Positions 4,618-5,875 of a DNA stretch of 5,875 nt are shown here, in pieces. Source of the DNA: Nitrososphaerota archaeon (GTDB lineage: Archaea > Thermoproteota > Nitrososphaeria > Nitrososphaerales > Nitrosopumilaceae). The position numbers were made by a program, and so were the translations under genes. Each line of letters starts with the position of its first letter. Position 1 is the stretch's first letter. The DNA lies in the NCBI GenBank assembly GCA_028867395.1, contig JAGWGO010000106.1, positions 1 through 5,875 of the forward strand, read 5' to 3'. The notes beneath the pieces were generated by a model. The model did no database searches and was not told the origin of the DNA. It saw only the letters and a list, made by a program, of their open reading frames with translations.

Positions 4618-5574
4618 CTAGCCTCTTTTTGAGATCTTAATTGCTTGCACGGGGCAAACATTCTCACATGATAAGCAGAAGATGCAGTCGACTTCTCGTG
4701 CCATAAGGGGCTTTTTCTCAGATGACGGATTCCCCTTGAACTCTGCCCATTCGTAAACTTTGACTGGACATGCGTCTATGCATGCTCCATCTCCAATGCA
4801 TATATCAAAGTCAACTGAGACAAATTCTCCCCATATACCCAATACCTCGTTTCCCTTTCTGGGACCAAAGACCTTTATCTTGCCACCACTGGATGGCGCG
4901 GTGAATGTTTCTGATACCTTTAGCTTCTTCTTGAATTCTACATCTATTGGACCTGGTTTTGCACCAGTTGGAGTTTCTATCTCGGCGGGTTGCTGTGCTT
5001 CCTGTCCAGGCGGAGGCGCAGCAGGCTTTGGCTTTGGTTTTGCGTTTGGAACTATCTGTGCCAAAGGCGTCATCTCTTCCAGTTCTTTAAGAGCTGTTTC
5101 TGGTGTTACTTGTTTAGTTTTTACAAGATGTTCAACCATCTTGTCGGCAAGAACACTATTGCGTAATATAGTATCAATTATCATCTTTGCATTTGCATCT
5201 GCTTTTCTTCGATAATCTTTTACCCATAGACCGTCACCGTATTTTTCTACTGGATAGATTTGGTATATCATGTCAACAACCTCCCCTGTTACAACCTCAA
5301 CTTGTACTTCAAGCTCGATCTGCTGGTATCCTCTATCGTCCGGATCTGGCATGCTTTCCTCCTTCCATCGATAAGTCGCATAAACCCTGTCAGCGAATTG
5401 ATCCATTACGAAAACTTTCTTAAAGCCACTGACAATAGAGTCAATCTCATACTTGTCCTCGAGTTTTATGGGTAATCGGAAAAGTCCCAGTTTGTAGCTG
5501 TGTAGTGGATAAATGCCTCTCTTTGATGTCCCAGACTGTACTGTGTAGACTTTGTCTTTTAGAAGAAGGGACAT
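4618..5574 (-). CDS. Sulfolobus-type dicluster ferredoxin domain fused to an unknown N-terminal domain
   Basis: Three parts are visible in 318 residues. Residues 1-170 form an unrecognised mixed alpha/beta domain without cysteines. Residues 175-210 are a Pro/Ala/Lys-rich flexible linker. Residues 220-318 are a ferredoxin. The first cluster motif is C259-x5-C265-x3-C269-P with Asp262 where a fourth cysteine would normally sit, and the second is C297-x2-C300-x2-C303-x3-C307-P. C307 should complete cluster I and C269 cluster II. This layout and the GP...VLGIxG...VDFD lead-in match the zinc-containing ferredoxins of Sulfolobus, whose cluster I is [3Fe-4S]. However, the zinc-binding histidines known there are replaced here (S/G near 229-231, W248). 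It should carry electrons in the cytoplasm; the partner is unknown. ATG 5574 has a TATA box 26 bases upstream. Confidence 0.88.
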   Translation of the reverse strand: MSLLLKDKVYTVQSGTSKRGIYPLHSYKLGLFRLPIKLEDKYEIDSIVSGFKKVFVMDQFADRVYATYRWKEESMPDPDDRGYQQIELEVQVEVVTGEVVDMIYQIYPVEKYGDGLWVKDYRRKADANAKMIIDTILRNSVLADKMVEHLVKTKQVTPETALKELEEMTPLAQIVPNAKPKPKPAAPPPGQEAQQPAEIETPTGAKPGPIDVEFKKKLKVSETFTAPSSGGKIKVFGPRKGNEVLGIWGEFVSVDFDICIGDGACIDACPVKVYEWAEFKGNPSSEKKPLMAREVDCIFCLSCENVCPVQAIKISKRG

Positions 5575-5596
5575 GATAACATTATTGGAAAAAGTC

Positions 5597-5604
5597 TTTA
5601 AAAA
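5597..5604 (-). promoter_or_regulatory. TATA box of the ferredoxin gene, overlapping the upstream terminator
   Basis: The - strand reads TTTTTAAA, centred about 26 bases before the ATG at 5574. The same T5 (5604-5600), with a second T5 at 5593-5589, follows the stop of the upstream gene by only about 7 bases, so it may also end that gene's transcript. Confidence 0.5.
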
Positions 5605-5610
5605 CCCTTC

Positions 5611-5875
5611 TTAGTAGTCAGGGCAGGTTTCTTCACGGATCTTACGATATCTTTCTTCTATCTCTTGAGCATACACTAGAACTTGTTCAAGTGTATACTT
5701 GTCTTTGGAAAAAAACCATCGAATTCCTACCTTGTGGCCTATCCCATCCATGTCATAGATCATGCCTTTTTCTGACTCCGCACCATATTTCTCATCGATG
5801 GATCGCTCTTGTGCTGTGAGGCCACGCTTGGTTTTGTCCTCCATGATAAGATCGCCATTTCCGTCTCTTATTGTG
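5611..5875 (-). CDS. Small conserved-looking protein of unknown function, possibly partial
   Basis: The frame ends at TAA 5613-5611 and is open through the right edge. The first ATG in the window, at 5844, would give 77 residues, but the ten codons before it (TIRDGNGDLI) look coding, and only a weak TATA-like patch (ACAATAAG on the - strand) precedes that ATG. I therefore prefer a start outside the window. The protein is small, soluble and charged. A central DMDGIGHKVGIRWFFSKDKY stretch (residues 32-51 counted from ATG 5844) is followed by a charged helix (about 52-71) and a CPDY end. A single cysteine and no membrane segment are present. I do not recognise the family. It lies 36 bases upstream of the ferredoxin gene on the same strand, so shared expression is possible, though each seems to have its own signals. 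Confidence 0.7.
   Translation of the reverse strand, partial: TIRDGNGDLIMEDKTKRGLTAQERSIDEKYGAESEKGMIYDMDGIGHKVGIRWFFSKDKYTLEQVLVYAQEIEERYRKIREETCPDY

Noticed and set aside
4760..5215. A 151-residue + strand frame opposite the ferredoxin gene
   Set aside because: It is the complement of the Pro/Ala/Lys linker and cluster motifs, whose - strand reading has clear iron-sulfur ligands. Its low-complexity Gly/Ser translation shows no family signature.
5187..5475. Two overlapping + strand frames opposite the N-terminal ferredoxin-fusion domain
   Set aside because: Neither has a TATA box or recognisable protein features. The - strand frame is continuous with a convincing gene.

Overview
The window looks like a piece of a mesophilic thaumarchaeal (Nitrososphaerota, Nitrosopumilus/Nitrosotenuis-like) chromosome. 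The evidence is indirect. Almost every gene has an archaeal TATA-like box about 24-27 bases before its start codon and no Shine-Dalgarno sequence, the pattern of leaderless transcripts. There are short T-run terminators, a box C/D guide RNA, a 35-residue C2H2 zinc-finger protein and a Sulfolobus-type dicluster ferredoxin module. No mobile element, CRISPR array, tRNA or rRNA is visible.

Layout. Bases 1-287 (-) hold the N-terminal part of a winged-helix-like protein that runs off the left edge. The 291-base gap 288-578 is not empty. It holds the divergent promoter of that gene, a compact self-contained transcription unit for a probable box C/D sRNA (TATA 410-417, RNA about 440-497, T5 terminator 498-502), and the msrB promoter. 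msrB (579-971, +) repairs methionine-R-sulfoxide. Between it and the next gene lies a dense cluster of GGTA/TACC half-sites (982-1032) around a TATA-like box. Next comes a tiny zinc-finger gene (1037-1144, +), then a T-run, then a TATA box bracketed by a second inverted repeat. This precedes a 443-residue coiled-coil protein (1211-2542, +) built from nine exact-length 24-residue repeats and a conserved-looking C-terminal domain.

The right half is on the - strand. Transcribed from right to left it reads: a small protein of unknown function (5875-5611, open to the right edge), a 318-residue protein with a C-terminal Sulfolobus-type ferredoxin domain (5574-4618), and a membrane cellulose-synthase-like GT2 glycosyltransferase with an added extracytoplasmic domain (4568-2544). 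The glycosyltransferase and coiled-coil genes converge with one base between their stop codons.

No single pathway ties these genes together. MsrB and the ferredoxin are redox housekeeping, and the glycosyltransferase probably makes or exports a surface polysaccharide. The least expected content is in the small gaps: the guide RNA, the mini zinc finger and the two palindrome-decorated promoters.
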